Below, piece after piece: positions 1-11,234 of a stretch of 64,000 nt of DNA. Source of the DNA: Amphiduros pacificus (taxonomy: Eukaryota; Annelida; Polychaeta; Phyllodocida; Hesionidae); assembly GCA_949316495.1 (NCBI GenBank), contig OX439000.1, forward strand, positions 188,501 through 252,500, given 5' to 3'. The notes beneath the pieces are model-generated. The model was not told the origin of the DNA. It saw only the letters and a list, made by a program, of their open reading frames with translations, and ran no database searches. The translations under genes were made by a program, and so were the position numbers. How positions within the stretch are numbered: the first letter of the stretch is position 1; each line of letters starts with the position of its first letter.

Positions 1-334
1 ATTGTAAACAGACAGTTGTTACACTGTGCGAATAACCTGATATAAGCACACTGTTTATTAATATAAAGCACCAGGAAAATATACCAATACAGTGCCACAC
101 TTAAAAAACTGACAGCAGTATATATACAACTTACTTAAAATTTACTCTCCTGTTTATGCTTGGATAAGCTCGTTTACTTTGATAAACATATTACGGATAG
201 CTGATATTTAATGGCTATACATTCAACTGATATACATGTTTAAACAGATAAACACTCATAAACTTGAACAGTGTATATGGAGAACATTGCCCAACTAACA
301 TACACGCCACTGTTTATGATGTTATATCAGTTGG

Positions 335-760
335 TATATATCAGTTTACATGATATATAGAAGAGCTATCCTCCACTGAATATGTCAGTTTAAGTGATGT
401 ATACAGGGCTTAATTATACTATTTATATGATATTTACGGACCCTATCCTCTATTGTATATGCCAGTTTATATGATATATACAAGACCTATCTCCGACTGT
501 ATATGTCAGTTTATATGATATATACAGGACCTATCTCCCACTGAATATGCCAGTTTATGTTATATTTACAGGACCTATCCCCCACTGTATATGCCATTTT
601 ATGTGATATTTACAGGACCTTTCCGCCGCTGTTTATGCCAGTTTATATGACATTTACAAGACTTATCCCCACAGAATATGCCAGTTTATGTGATGTTTCC
701 AGGACCTATCTTCCACTGTATATGTAAGTTTATTCTACCTTTAGAATACCTTTCCTGCAT
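335..760. repeat. Degenerate ~44-bp tandem repeat
   Basis: About ten diverged units read roughly as cagtttatatgatatatac, then aggacctatc, then a ccactgtatatgc-like piece. Each unit is near 44 bp, with many substitutions and a few indels. The sequence before it (1-334) is AT-rich and shares short pieces such as tatatcagttta, so the array may once have been longer. No open frame of note lies in it. It is an old minisatellite. Confidence 0.6.
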
Positions 761-1205
761 TATAAATGTCAGTTTATTTACCAGCACAATATGTAATTAC
801 CCCAAAAATGTACCACAACTATAACATTTTAAATTAATTATTGACAAACAATATAGCAAAAACTGATAAACAAGCCAGCTATCCTGAAAATATGCATATC
901 AAAGGTTATATTTGTTGACCTTTTATATTAGGCCCTTTTTCAGATTTTAAGACAAACTGGTTCCTGTCTGAAAAGAAGCTTTCCTGAAAGTGAATAAAAT
1001 GCATGGGATATTAAGATATTTTATCTCTAATCGGTACACATAAAATATTTTCTATCAGGCTCTGTCAGAACATCCAGACTGGTGAAAGGTCCTTGCTTGA
1101 CAAACGGTCATTGCCCTTGCCTAAAATGTATAAAAAGTATAAAACAATTCATTTCTACATTTCCTAATGGTATACAATCATCCTAATCCCATACTTTATT
1201 AGAAA

Positions 1206-1697
1206 AGGTCATTGACCTTACTTATTAATGAACTCTTCTGAAAGAAACAGTAATTGACACTTCAGAACTATCTGGGGTTTCATATCAAACCTCTTGTAAG
1301 AACAGACCATGCAAAGACTTGTAAAAGGTCATTGACCTTGCTTGTAATCAATTTGTGCTGAAAAGAAACAAAAAATGAAAGGGTCACTTGAAGTATTATT
1401 ATAGTGAGACTGTCCTTGCTTAATATGCGTCTTTATTTTGTCAAAGGCTCCCTTCTGAATACAGTCACTGGCTCCCTTCTGAAAACAGTACAAAAACTGT
1501 TAAAAGGTCATTGACCTTCCCTTTTTATTAATAATTGACCTTACCTGGAAGGTCATTGACCTCCCTTTTTATCAATTATTGGCCTCTCCTGGAAACAAAG
1601 TCCTGAAATCTTAAAAAACAGGAATGATTTTAGTACATATATATCCTTGAAAGGTAAGTGAAAAGGTCATTGATAACTGGTAAAAGGTCATTGACCT
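1206..1697. promoter_or_regulatory. Cluster of perfect AGGTCA IR1 palindromes
   Basis: The 13-mer AGGTCATTGACCT occurs five times, at 1206-1218, 1326-1338, 1505-1517, 1550-1562 and 1685-1697, with a damaged copy near 1664. Each is two AGGTCA half sites inverted around one base, the IR1 arrangement used by some nuclear receptor dimers such as EcR/RXR and FXR/RXR. The surrounding sequence is also weakly repeated (1320-1380 resembles 1680-1735), so the sites may simply have been multiplied by a decayed tandem repeat. Binding is inferred. The repetition itself is directly visible. Confidence 0.35.
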
Positions 1698-1739
1698 TGC
1701 TTAGTCCTGAAAGAAAAAAAATGAAAGGGACATTTCTTT

Positions 1740-2775
1740 CATTTGCATGTGATGTGTTTTATCAGGTTCCTGATATGAATGGTGCCCAGCCTGGTAGCTC
1801 AGTAAACTGGTAGATTATAGTGCATTTATCCTAAATGGATGTCTCCTTGTTCAAACATTGTCCAAATCATGATGCTGAAAATTCCAAGTAGATGGCATCT
1901 TGGTTAGGATAAAGTCTGAAAACATATATATCCAAAATAACAGTTTAAATCCTTGGCAAAAACCTGTAGCAGAGTGAGGCTTGTGTTACATGTGTCAGCC
2001 TCTTGCTGGATGGTGGTTAGCATCCTGTGTAAACATTTTGTAAACATGTCCTAACTTCCAGGGACACAAAGGAAGAATAGCTGTTTTCCTGCCACCAAGC
2101 TTGTCACCCCCCATTAGTTCTTTTAGGTCACTGCACTAAGGGGCAATTAATCATAGAGTAATAGTCAAAAGTTTGGGAAAAAGGGATAATCTCAGGCGGC
2201 AACCAAGCTTGGACACAAAGTTATCTCTGATCAGATGTTATCCCTGTGTTGTGGTCAGCGGCTTTCTTTGTTCTCTGTGGGGTATTTTTCCAACCTCTCC
2301 AACTTGTCACCTCCAGGTATATTACTCTATGAATTAATTAACTCCTGTTGAGCAAGCCAGCACACTATCATAAAGATTTTATAATTGGTCCAGGATTCTC
2401 ACTTTAACCTTCTTCAAATCATCACTAAAGATTTGCCAAGTATAATGATGATCAAGAATGATCTTGAATCTCATCAGATTTAAGTACAATTCATTTCACT
2501 GCATCCCATCCCTGTGCTGTCTCACTTGCATCACAAAATATAAATAGCTGCTGAATGTGGCTGGGATGAGCACTTGATTAACCTTGGTTGTCATGGTGGC
2601 AGTCTCATGGGGTATCAAGTGGGGTCAGGCAAAATGTTGCTGACCCAATTTCCAAAAGGCCTGCTACTGATTCACATTTGAATATTTCAAAACAGGGATG
2701 AGGGCCCATAGATGAGAAAACCACACCAGAACCTAAAGGCCAGAGGGTCTGGGATTTTGATATTTTTCACAAAAC
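1740..2775. other. Non-coding stretch, nothing recognised
   Basis: No open frame of useful length, no RNA gene and no clear repeat was found here. Composition is ordinary AT-rich invertebrate intergenic or intronic DNA. Confidence 0.5.
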
Positions 2776-2780
2776 AAAAC

Positions 2781-3155
2781 AATCATGAAAAAAGAGATAT
2801 CTAAGAGATTTGAATGTTATAAAGTACCATAAAAGTGTAAAAAACGTCAGGTGCGATTTAGACATTTTATACTCTTTTTGTCACTTACTATCCAAGATTT
2901 GCTAATATCTTGGCTTGTAGTGAACATTTATTCTCTCTGAAAAGTCCTATCAGTATCTTAACATCATAACAATCATGAAATAAGAGATATCTAAGAGATC
3001 TGAATGCTATATAGTACCATAAAAGTGTAAAAAAACGTCAGGCACGATTTAGACATTTTATACTCTTTTTGTCACTTACTATCCAAGATCCAAGTCCTAT
3101 CAGTATCTAAACAACAAAACAATCATGGAATAAGAGATATCTAAGAGATCTGAAC
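2781..3155. repeat. Local tandem duplication, 2.2 copies
   Basis: A block beginning aatcatgaaa...agagatatctaagagat recurs at 2781, 2971 and 3121. The first copy is about 190 bp and the second about 150 bp. They share the run from the start through tagtaccataaaagtgt to tgtcacttactatccaag. The third copy is cut off after about 35 bp. The first two copies differ by scattered substitutions and an internal deletion, so the duplication is not recent. Confidence 0.75.
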
Positions 3156-3378
3156 AGAAACCTTGTTTTGCTCAGATGACACAATAAAGCTCCTGCTCCA
3201 CATGTTTGTCCTACAATTGAGAGTGCCCGATACATATATTCAAAGCATGAAGAATGTCATAAACTTCATATTTACTAAAGGGGTTTGTGGCAGGAAATAC
3301 TTTCCTTAATTATTACCAGATAACAATCCCCCACTGGTTCACCATTTCAAATTTTAAGGAGTGGCAACATGCATATCA

Positions 3379-3689
3379 GGCCACGGGCCGTGGTGCAGAT
3401 GGTTAGAGCGCCAGCTTATTAGCAACAGTTCCTCTGTGGTGATCCAAAGGTCGTGGGTTCGATCCTCGGCCAATGCAAGATTGAAATCATGATACAATTT
3501 CACACATGAGCTGAGGTCTGTTGGAAAGGGTTAACCCGTTGTCCTTGTAAATCTGTGACCGGGTGGGTTGTCATGTCAAGGACCTGCGACATGACAATTC
3601 AGTGAGGCAGCACTATATCTGTAGGTCTCATCACAGAATGACTGAAATAATGTTGAAAGTGATGTAAAACCCCAAACAAACAAAAAAAA
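3379..3689 (+). mobile_element. tRNA-derived SINE with 15-bp target duplication
   Basis: The head carries RNA polymerase III promoter boxes: an A-box-like tggtgcagatggttagagcg near 3391 and a B box ggtcgtgggttcgatcc near 3450. A tRNA-unrelated body follows, and the element ends in gatgtaaaaccccaaacaaa plus an A-rich tail. The 15-mer gcaacatgcatatca flanks it exactly at 3364-3378 and 3690-3704, a perfect target site duplication. The insertion is therefore fairly young and L1-type target-primed integration is likely. Two further members lie at about 4666-4958 (minus) and 31003-31281. Confidence 0.9.
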
Positions 3690-3704
3690 GCAACATGCAT
3701 ATCA

Positions 3705-4300
3705 TGCTTCAATTATCTACAGTGCAAGTAAACATACAGTATATGTAGGTTTACTTGATATATAACCATAAGTAAACTTAGAAAGTATAAAAATGTTTAC
3801 ATTCACAGTTCATTAACAAGACTAAACATATGCAGTATACAAAGGTTTCCAATATTGTACCTAATCAGAGGTAAACATATAAGGTTTAGAGATTTATATG
3901 TAGACAGTGCATAAACAGTGTTAAACGTATGCTGTATATGAATGTTAGCTTATGTCATTCACAACCAGAAGTAAACTTAAAAAGTATAGACATGTTTACA
4001 CACAAAGTTGATAAACAGGAGTATACTTACACATTACACAAAAGTTTATTTTTATCATATATAACCAGAAGTAAACTAATGATGTATATGACAGTTTACT
4101 CATAGCATATGTAATCAGGAGTAAACTGTTGAATTCTAGCAAAGCTAAATATGATGATAAAGTTTAGGAAGCTTTACCCTGCCTGTTTACTCTTGTGGTT
4201 ACTGATATGTAGTTTACATATGTATATCTGAAACATGAAGATATCTTTGTTTATATGGATCTTGGCACAGTGTTAAGCATTATTCCGGAGACATTTCTCA
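3705..4300. repeat. Degenerate repeats around gtaaac/gtttac motifs
   Basis: Repeated pieces such as agtaaacttaaaaagtata, catgtttacacacaaagtt and tatataaccagaagtaaac recur every 50-70 bp with heavy divergence. It resembles an old minisatellite, and partly resembles the repeats at 1-760. No coding potential was found. Confidence 0.4.
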
Positions 4301-4665
4301 CTTGATATACACTGTTATATGTTTAACTTTATGTTTTTTGTTATTACCATGCATTTCTTGTGTTGCAAATGACTTATCATACGGACAATTTATTGATGCA
4401 GGTACTTATAATGGACTAAACTAATGTTGATAATCTATAATTTAAGTCAATAAAATACAATACAATACAAAAAAAAACACCAGCCTCAGTACAACTCATC
4501 CTCCAATACATCACCGTCCTCACACTTGGCCCCCGCAAATCGCTAACGTCTAGTACCATTAGAGTATATATGTCTGCAGTTAGGTCACTCCATGTACTGG
4601 CCGGACTGGCACCACCTCCCACAACCAGTCCCGTGTTTTACTTGCAATTAAATCCTTAGCTGATT

Positions 4666-4958
4666 TGTTTGTTTGGGGTTTTACATCATTTTCAACATTA
4701 TCTCAGTCATTTTGTGATGAGACCTACTTGTAGCAGATTTAGTGCTGCCTCACTGAATTGTCATGTCGCAGGTCCATGACATGACAACCCACAAGGTCAC
4801 AGATTTACAAGGACAGCGGGTTAACCCTTTGGCACAGACCTCAGCTCATGTGTGAAATTGTATCATGAATTCCATCTCGGCACGACCGGGGATCGAACCC
4901 ATGACCTTTGGATCACCACAGAGGAACTGGTGCTCAAACCAACTGCGCCACGGCCCCC
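4666..4958 (-). mobile_element. tRNA-derived SINE, minus strand
   Basis: This is the reverse complement of the same family as the SINE at 3379-3689. It starts with tgtttggggttttacatc (tail) and runs through the shared body (ctcagctcatgtgtgaaatt, atttacaaggacagcgggtt). It ends in the tRNA-like head with the B box ggggatcgaacccatgacc and the A-box part caaaccaactgcgccacggc. It has diverged from the first copy and no clear target duplication was found, so it is older. Confidence 0.85.
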
Positions 4959-5164
4959 CAACTGTAAATCACTTTTAACTTACCCAATCTTTACCAGTAT
5001 ATTAGCTTCCCTGGATCACACCCTGGATGCGCTCATGTAGCATGCAGCATAAACACTTGGTTTTTTTGCTTGCCTGCAAAGAGCAGAGTACACTGCACCC
5101 CACCCCCATCACATTTCCAAAGGCCCTTTGGTCGGAACCCCTTTGATACCTTTGACTATTTTAT

Positions 5165-5590
5165 TGTATTTATATCAAGCTCTAGTATGGTCAAAGTTTG
5201 ATTATGGCTGCATGGTTTATGGGTTAGCTCATTAGTCATATTTAAATATGTTAAATCCTATTCAAAAACTAGGATTAAGACTCTGTCTTGGTGCCTTCAT
5301 ACTTCACCTGCAAGAAGGTCTTGCTGTTGAAGCAAATGAGTTACCACTTGCACTTAGGCGTGAAAAAACTCGTTTTCCATTTGTAACCAGGAAACCTCCA
5401 GCATTTTTCTTATTTTTTTCTTATTCCAAATCAACTCTACAATCTATTAAGAGCAAAGATTGGAAAAATCCACAATACAAAAAGTGCTGGAAAGACTTGA
5501 CATGATAATGGATGACCAGAGGAAGAATATCATATTTCACTGGATTCCAAGCTATCTTGGTATAAAAGAAAATGAAGCAGCTGATACACT
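5165..5590 (+). mobile_element. I-type LINE remnant, RT end and RNase H (upstream half)
   Basis: Translated pieces are typical of the I/Nimb group. WSKFDYGCMVYG is followed by MLNPIQKLGLRLCLGAF and VEANELPLALRREK, the end of the RT region. In another frame comes FHWIPSYLGIKENEAADT, the end of an RNase H domain with its His-Trp-Ile-Pro-Ser and Glu-Ala-Ala-Asp signatures. One in-frame stop, an internal deletion and a frameshift separate the two, so it is dead. The reading stops abruptly at about 5590, where the minus-strand LINE begins. The rest of the same element resumes at about 11235. Confidence 0.75.
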
Positions 5591-5813
5591 GACACTGACA
5601 CTGAATAATTTTTTATTGTCTCTTCTGGTGTTATAAATTTCATATCAATATATTTCAGCACAACCAGGAGCTCAAATTGAGCCATAAGAGACCATACAGT
5701 CGATAAAACATACATTTGTTATTTTATTAATAAAATAATAATTGTTTTTTGTTTTTTTTTTATATAAAATAAATAAAATTACTCTTTCATATATACACTA
5801 TAAAATTGTTTGT

Positions 5814-6107
5814 TCATGTTTTATACAATACAGACCTTCTTTTGATAAACATGTTATGGCAGGCCCTAGCAGTGAATTTACAAATGATGTCATTACTCAT
5901 TAGACATATAAATTTGTTCTCATCTGACAATTCATTAAAATCTAACACAAACTGTGATACCTTGGTATAGAGATCTTCTCTTTCAGCACTAAAAGCTTCA
6001 CAGGTAGTCATGAAATGGAGTTCACTATCTATTTGCCCACTGTCACAGCATTGGCATAATCTCTCATTTACAGACAGTCCCTCATACCTGCCTGTTTCAA
6101 TCCTCAT
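5814..6107 (-). pseudogene. LINE ORF2 C-terminal zinc-knuckle part, frame-shifted
   Basis: The 97-residue frame begins MRIETGRYEGLSVNERLC and carries a cysteine-histidine knuckle of the form C-x2-C-x9-H-x4-C (LCQCCDSGQIDSELHFMTTC). This is the usual end of ORF2 in this kind of LINE. It lies out of frame with the RT part, overlapping its last codons by about 11 bases. A short segment normally found between the two also seems to be missing. This indicates a deletion plus frameshift near 6100-6115. In the family this region is thought to help bind RNA. Confidence 0.65.
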
Positions 6108-9100
6108 GGCTGCTGTTAAATTTTCTGTATGTTCTCAGTTTATTGCTACCAACTCTGACATCTTTATATAGATCATTTTTCCATTTCTGCACAGTTTCTT
6201 GTAACAAACAATCTTCTAGTTCATCCAACACTAATTTCTTATTGTTACAATTGTTGACATCCTTAAAATGACCAATACCTAAGTCATCAAACATTTTCAT
6301 TGTGTGATAGCACCAATTCTTACATCCATTTTGTGCTTTTCTATATGAATACCAGAACACTTTGCTTGACCATCTGTTAACATTCATATTCACTAATCTC
6401 AGCCATATTCTAGCAATACATACTTTTTGGCGATGCAAGCTTGATTTCCAACCCATATCACCATTAACTGCTGTATTGGGTGTATATTTGGAGACTCCCA
6501 TAAAAAACCAACATGCACGATTTTGTACAGCATTTATGCAACTAAATTCTTTATGTCCCCACATTGCAGCTGCATATTCTATGATTGGTGCCACTAATGA
6601 GTCATACAGCTTTGTGAACACATCATGGGGCATACCACCAAATGCTCTATGTTTAGCTATCAGCAGCCCAAGTGCCCGGTTAGCAGACTTTGCAAATGTT
6701 TTAGCAACTTGACTCTTGTCTAGATACTCATTCAGTGTTATGCCAAGATACTTGTAGCTGTCAACTACTTCAATATCTGACCCCTCGCATTTAAATTCAA
6801 ATGTGGTCTTTTCCATACTAGGAGTCCTGAAGTGTACAACTTTTGTTTTGTCTGCATTTATACACAATCTCCATTTATAGCACCATTGTGATAGAGTATT
6901 CAGCATTGTCTGCAATGAGTTGGGTGTATCTGCAATTAATGCAATATCGTCTGCAAACATTAAAATACTGAGTTGTGTCTCTTCTATGATTACACCAAGA
7001 TCCAACCTCTTAATTTCCTTGGCTAGATCATTAATAAAAATGCTAAAGAACGACGGCGATAAAATGCAACCTTGCTTAACACCCAACTCAACGTCAAACC
7101 ATTCTGTATATTCACCATTGACTCTTACAGAACAAGATACATTTTCATATAAAGCTTTTATGGCACTGTACATACTTCCACCAATACCAATATCCCTGAG
7201 TTTATCCATGAGGCAAGTCCTATTTACAGTATCGAAAGCCTTTTGCATATCCACAAAGCATACGTATGTTGACTGCCTGCATTTGTACCTGATCTCAATA
7301 GTTGTGACAAGAGTAAATATATGGTCCAAACAACTCCTCATCTTGCGGAACCCATTTTGCTCCTCAACCAGTATTCCATTATTTTCCAAGTACATGTTCA
7401 GTCTCAACTTTAAAACCGTGCAATAAATTTTATACATGTGGCAAGTCAGTGTGATCCCCCTATAGCTTAAAGGGAGCCTTTTGTCTTTATTACCAGACTT
7501 GGGGATGGGGTTAATGATTCCCTTTTTCCAGCAGTTTGGGATTATGCCATCTTTAAAACACATATTAAAAAGTTTCACCATGAACTGGCATGTTGCCTCC
7601 CCTTTTAACACCTCTGTGGGTATTTGGTCAATTCCTACTGCTTTACCTATCTTTGCTTTACAGACAGCACGTTTTACCTCCTCAATAGTTACTTCACAAT
7701 TCAACATATGCATGTCAACATTGCCATCCTGGTTAGCCACTATTCTTTCCATTTCTTCCTCATATTTCTTCACTCTCTCTTTAACACCTTTTAAGAATTG
7801 TTCATCAAATTTCTGCTCATTATTTGAAAACAGTGTTGAGAAATCTGTTTTCCATGTTTTCAACACCTCATCAACATTTGTTGTTACAAGACCTTCATCA
7901 TTATAAACCTCCATAGGAATGTTTTGCTTTCTGTCATTTTGAACACCAATATTCCCAATAGATTTCCAGAATTTATTTGGGTCATTTTCACTTTCATTGA
8001 GTATTCTATCTTGCTCACGTTTCCAGTAGTTTCTTTTACTTCTCTGTTTTTCCTTATCAAATGATTTACTAGCCTGAACAAAACAAGATTTCAGATTCCT
8101 TCGCCTAGTTCCTCCTACATCAAGACAAGCAAGCCGTGCATTCTCTGCTTCACACATTTTTGTCCACAAGTCACTAAGTGTGTCACACCACCATGGTTGG
8201 TTCTTACATTTCTTTTTCTATGTTTTTCTTGTCTGACCCCTGTGTATTTTAATCACCCTACTTGGCATTTTTGCTCTCATTTCACCTGTCAACACATTAC
8301 AAAATTCCTCATATGCCTCATCTAAAACATTTTGCCTTAGCTGTACATGCTCCAGCTTTACAATGGCATCATTAACCTGCTTCACAATATTTTCATCAGT
8401 CATAAAATCATCTGGCACATTTGTTGTGTCATATTTGGTGACCTCTTTAATGACACTACATTGACCATCTTGTTCACATTTTTCAATTTCACCAATATCC
8501 ATGTTCCAACATAAAATACTGTGATCAGGTATTTTATCTGCCACTATACCCGTCTGTTCAACAATTTCTGTCATTCTATGTACATTAAAATCACTAAATA
8601 AATTCAGGTCATCATGGGGTACAAGACAGTAATCAACTACACTTCTGCCTGTATTACCAATTCTTGTGAAATCATTTAAGCATGATTTTCGCCCATTCAA
8701 TATACAACAATTACTACTGATAAGAAATTCAATAAGACTGTCACCATAGCTATTTACATCAAAATCCACCACATTTCGGGCAGGAATGTTGTCTACACCT
8801 TCAATAGTATCTGCCATGTCTCCACACCTACTATTAAAATCTCCACACATGTACAATGGCCCAATATTTTGATATAAATACATTTTACCAAGAAGGGTTT
8901 CATAAAATTCCACACCATCAGTAGACCTGGCAGAGTTCTGTGGCACTAGGTAGCATACACATGTAGTAAAACTCATAGATGTATGTTTACAAGTAAATTT
9001 CAACCATAAAATACCTTCACAATCATTGTCTAAAACTTCAACATTGTATCTTTCCTGTATCCTCTCATGTATCAAAAACCCTATACCACCAGACCCTCTC

Positions 9101-9303
9101 CTTGCTGTTTTCCTTATCCACTTTCGATTTTGACCATGCCATTTGTAGTTTGGTACATTTAATTCTTGTTTACCTGTAAGAAATGTCTCTGCTACACCAA
9201 TAATATCACAATCTGTATATTGTAGACACGCAACTCTATATTTATAATTGTTTGTGTTTGTATCAATACTAAAAGAGTTCGAGTTCCAGAACCCGCATTT
9301 GGC
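6097..9303 (-). pseudogene. LINE ORF2: AP endonuclease and reverse transcriptase
   Basis: The frame is open from directly after the ORF1 stop. The N-terminal half is an apurinic-type endonuclease, with GVAETFL, RRGSGGIGFLI, YMCGDFNSR and a PDHSILCW C-terminal motif. One TAG at 8218-8220 interrupts an otherwise continuous frame that goes on as KKKCKNQPWWCDTLSDLWTK. The RT then shows motif A CFVDMQKAFDTV, motif B GVKQGCILSPSFFSIFINDL and the catalytic FADD at 6946-6957, followed by a thumb region with LVAPIIEYAAAMWG. The products would nick DNA and copy the element RNA at the nick. The exact LINE clade is not certain. The ORF1 looks L1-like, but the RT could belong to a related group. Confidence 0.8.
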
Positions 9304-10062
9304 CTATAATCGCTCATTGTTCTCCTTAGCGGTCACTCTACCGCCTTTGATTTGAAGCTTGTCCTTTGCTAGTGTATTTATGATTGTCCTCATGTTGTTT
9401 TCTAGTTGTCTTTCTTTAGCTGGTCTGTCTATGTCAATGTAGACTTTTTTGTATTGATCACTGTCTTTTAATTTGGCTTTTCTTTTCATAATTTTCCTTG
9501 TCATCTCAGTGTCTTTCACAGTGACAAGAATGACTCTGGGATGCTGTCTCTTTACATTTGGGTCACCTTTTCTCTCCGCACACTGAACATCTATTTCACT
9601 GTCCTGAAACCCCAAACCCTGTGAAAACAGCATTTTCACTCTATCACTAGTGGTTTCACCCTCTGTTTCCACTAGATTTTTCACAACAATTTTCTGCTGT
9701 GAGACCACACTAGCATATGTCACTTCCTTTGATGCCAGTTCTTGTTGTTTCACACTCAATTCTTGTTGTTTTTCTTCGGTTTCTTGCTGTTTTTGTTGAA
9801 TGGCAACTATTTGTTCCATCATTTTATCTAGCTCTGTCTGAAATTCTTTCCTTATTGTGTCCATTTCATGCTTGATAGATTTCTGAACTGCATCATTCAC
9901 TGCCTTTGTGATATCATCCTTGAAAATATCCCTGAGACTGTCAAACTTCTTGTCAAAGGTGCTGTTAAAATTCTGGAACTGTCTCTGCAGACCTGTCACA
10001 ATGCTACTTCCATCCTCATGAATTTCTGCTTCAGCTTCAGCAGCCTTCCTCTTAGGAGGCAT
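9304..10062 (-). CDS. LINE ORF1 protein, coiled coil plus RRM-like
   Basis: The 252-residue frame starts at the ATG of MPPKRKAAEAEAE; the few open codons before it lack an ATG. Residues about 30-115 are heptad-rich with Gln/Glu/Lys runs (QQKQQETEEKQQELSVKQQE), a strong trimer-type coiled coil. After YASVVSQQKIVVKNLVET comes a region resembling an RRM plus C-terminal domain (VILVTVKDTEMTRKIMKRK, VYIDIDRPAKERQLENNMRT), as in L1-type ORF1 proteins that package element RNA. The frame appears intact. It ends in TAG, and ORF2 continues in the same frame directly after that stop, so translation may pass by reinitiation or read-through. Confidence 0.7.
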   Translation of the reverse strand: MPPKRKAAEAEAEIHEDGSSIVTGLQRQFQNFNSTFDKKFDSLRDIFKDDITKAVNDAVQKSIKHEMDTIRKEFQTELDKMMEQIVAIQQKQQETEEKQQELSVKQQELASKEVTYASVVSQQKIVVKNLVETEGETTSDRVKMLFSQGLGFQDSEIDVQCAERKGDPNVKRQHPRVILVTVKDTEMTRKIMKRKAKLKDSDQYKKVYIDIDRPAKERQLENNMRTIINTLAKDKLQIKGGRVTAKENNERL

Positions 10063-10109
10063 CTTGTGCACAATCTCAATAGCTTATTAAAATATAAATC
10101 CTAGAGGGG

Positions 10110-11230
10110 GTACTTCCCACAAGTTCCAATTATAGTATATGGGTCCTGTATTGGGGGCAGGCTGTACTTACAGGTGGGGCTGGCCAGGTATGCCCCTATC
10201 CAAAATCAATCAAAACGGTTGTCCTTGGCAACCAGGTAAACAAAGTTCCACTTTTACTAAAAAACAGGTTCAAGATCTTGCAAAAGTCACATAATATCCA
10301 TTTTGATCATAAATCCAATTATACCATGTTATTCTCTGGATATTAATGCACTATCCTGTGCACTTTAGTGACTGTACACTCAGTGGATCTTGTGTAAATG
10401 GTACATATATAAGAGCATGGGGAAATAACCTCAACACTCACTGAAACACTCTTAGATTACCTACAGCAGCAAAAACAGCCATTGATAAAATATATATAGA
10501 AAATATATTGAAACAGAGTGACACAGTGGAAGACTTATATATCTTTAAAATAAGGTCTTTATTTAAATAATATCTTTATTTGACTGAACTATACTGTTGT
10601 AAGGTCCAGCCAAGTATGTCTTCCTGCCCCCAGCCCACCAGCATTTATATGCCAGCCGAGGGTTCAGAAGACAGCCAAAGCCGACCTAATTCTTCCTGGA
10701 TCACAGATTAGCTTAAACACCTAATTTGACCCCACAAATTGGGTTAGTTCAAAGAGATGTATTCTTAGGAGACAGCTCTGGACCCATGTACTTATAAGGA
10801 CAGGGCCTACACAGCTAGCATGCAACAGAATCACCATGAGCAAAACACATTCCATGCATTCAATCTGTCAAAAGCTTTGGTAAACGAGTTGACTAATTGT
10901 TTTCCATTAAACTACCGATATATCAATGAACTTTTGGCAATGACTGCTCATAGTTGTTATATTACTAGATGTAAAGGAACTTATTGGATAAAAGTGAAAT
11001 CTTAGGAGTATTCAGCACTAATTGTTATGGGTAATTATAAAAAGTACCTTTGTTTTTAATGATAGTGATAATTAATAAAGTTTGCAGTTTACCTATTAAT
11101 ACACATAAATCAAGTTGATAAATTGGTAATTGAATTATGGTTGAATGAATAATTAAAGGTTTGAAGATAAGGATAAGATAATTAAAGGGTTGAAATAAGG
11201 ATCAGATAATTAAAGGGTTAAAAATAAGGA
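10110..11230. other. Possible LINE leader and unassigned DNA with a 3 x 29-bp repeat
   Basis: This stretch separates the minus-strand LINE ORF1 from the resumed I-type LINE. Part of it is probably the 5' leader of the inserted element. A 61-residue frame at 10820-11005 contains LSKALVNELTNCFPLNYRYI and INELLAMTAHSCYI. It looks protein-like, but I cannot place it. At 11151-11234 there are three near-copies of aattaaagggttgaaataaggat (28-29 bp). Confidence 0.4.
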
Positions 11231-11234
11231 TACG

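Larger units (their letters stand above)
5592..10105 (-). mobile_element. LINE with L1-like ORF1 and EN/RT ORF2, inserted into an older LINE
   Basis: Read on the minus strand, the element has ORF1 (10062-9304), ORF2 endonuclease and RT (9303-6097), and a C-terminal knuckle in a shifted frame (6107-5814). A 3' UTR follows, containing a gactgtatggtctcttatgg segment, and it ends near an imperfect (CAGTGT)n stretch at about 5592-5606. The 5' limit is not clear; the upstream leader may reach 11.0 kb. The I-type LINE on either side shows this element landed inside it. It is degraded by at least one stop and one frameshift and is unlikely to move on its own. Confidence 0.8.

Noticed and set aside
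3385-3470. tRNA gene
   Set aside because: Pol III boxes are present, but the fold does not close as a tRNA and the segment runs into a SINE body with tail and target duplication.
4852-5040. 62-residue plus-strand frame
   Set aside because: It lies across the minus-strand SINE, including its Pol III head.
6362-7906. Plus-strand frames of 116-168 residues opposite the LINE RT
   Set aside because: They are antisense shadows of the minus-strand ORF2, which has clear RT motifs.
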